This document shows positions 6,682 to 6,723 of a stretch of DNA of 6,723 nt, in pieces. The DNA is taken from contig JBDTMC010000433.1 of assembly GCA_039934475.1 (NCBI GenBank), forward strand, positions 1-6,723, in the 5' to 3' direction. Source of the stretch: JBDTMC01 sp039934475. GTDB taxonomy: Bacteria; Acidobacteriota; Terriglobia; Bryobacterales; Bryobacteraceae. A model generated the notes under the pieces. That model searched no databases and was not told the DNA's origin. It saw only the letters and a list, made by a program, of their open reading frames with translations. Position 1 is the stretch's first letter; every line of letters begins with the position of its first letter. A program made the position numbers and the translations under genes.

Positions 6682-6687
6682 ATTATA
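6682..6687 (-). promoter_or_regulatory. Candidate -10 box for the malectin regulator
   Basis: The minus strand reads a consensus TATAAT here. A start of transcription about 7 bases downstream would leave a leader of roughly 100 bases before the TTG at 6573, containing the inverted repeat and the mini-ORF. No good -35 hexamer is found at 16-19 bases, so activation by a regulator or another sigma factor would be needed if the site is real. The same bases read TATACT on the plus strand (6684-6689), a possible divergent -10 box. Confidence 0.35.
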
Positions 6688-6723
6688 CTCGACCCCACTT
6701 TCCGTGCAGGTCTGGGGGATATA

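Noticed and set aside
1..6723. tRNA, rRNA, CRISPR array, insertion sequence, attachment site
   Set aside because: No cloverleaf-like segment, spaced direct repeats, transposase motif or flanking terminal repeats were seen on either strand.

Overview
The window most likely comes from an acidobacterium, probably in or near the Solibacteres/Bryobacterales. Two things suggest this: a secreted VWFA-related protein of the type expanded in Acidobacteriota (TIGR03436-like), and a membrane-tethered winged-helix regulator carrying tandem malectin domains. GC content is fairly high, and genes begin with purine-rich Shine-Dalgarno sites. The assignment rests on family recognition from memory, not on a search.

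Layout. Positions 3-2671 (+) hold four tightly packed genes read as one operon: the 3' end of an unrecognised gene, a B-box zinc-finger membrane protein (338-1036), a 67-residue two-helix membrane protein (1023-1226) and a membrane-anchored DUF4097-type beta-solenoid protein (1223-2671). The junctions are a 2-base gap, a 14-base overlap and a 4-base ATGA overlap. Each of the last three genes has the same GGGAGG ribosome-binding site. A strong intrinsic terminator at 2696-2735 closes the operon. Its promoter lies outside the window.

Positions 2763-4913 (+) encode a secreted 716-residue VWFA-related protein that starts only 27 bases after the terminator's T-run. Positions 4966-6573 (-) encode a convergent 535-residue protein: an N-terminal OmpR/ToxR-like winged helix, one transmembrane helix and two C-terminal malectin-like domains. 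The last 150 bases are its upstream region, with a TATAAT box, an operator-like inverted repeat and a 3-codon mini-ORF overlapping the predicted TTG start.

How the genes may work together. The operon looks like an envelope or membrane-stress module, because LiaF-type transmembrane segments recur in three adjacent proteins and end in an extracytoplasmic DUF4097 domain. The malectin protein looks like a one-component regulator that could sense a carbohydrate outside the membrane and bind DNA inside. The convergent arrangement gives no evidence that it controls the VWFA gene; its own upstream region is the more natural target. No RNA gene, mobile element or CRISPR array was seen.
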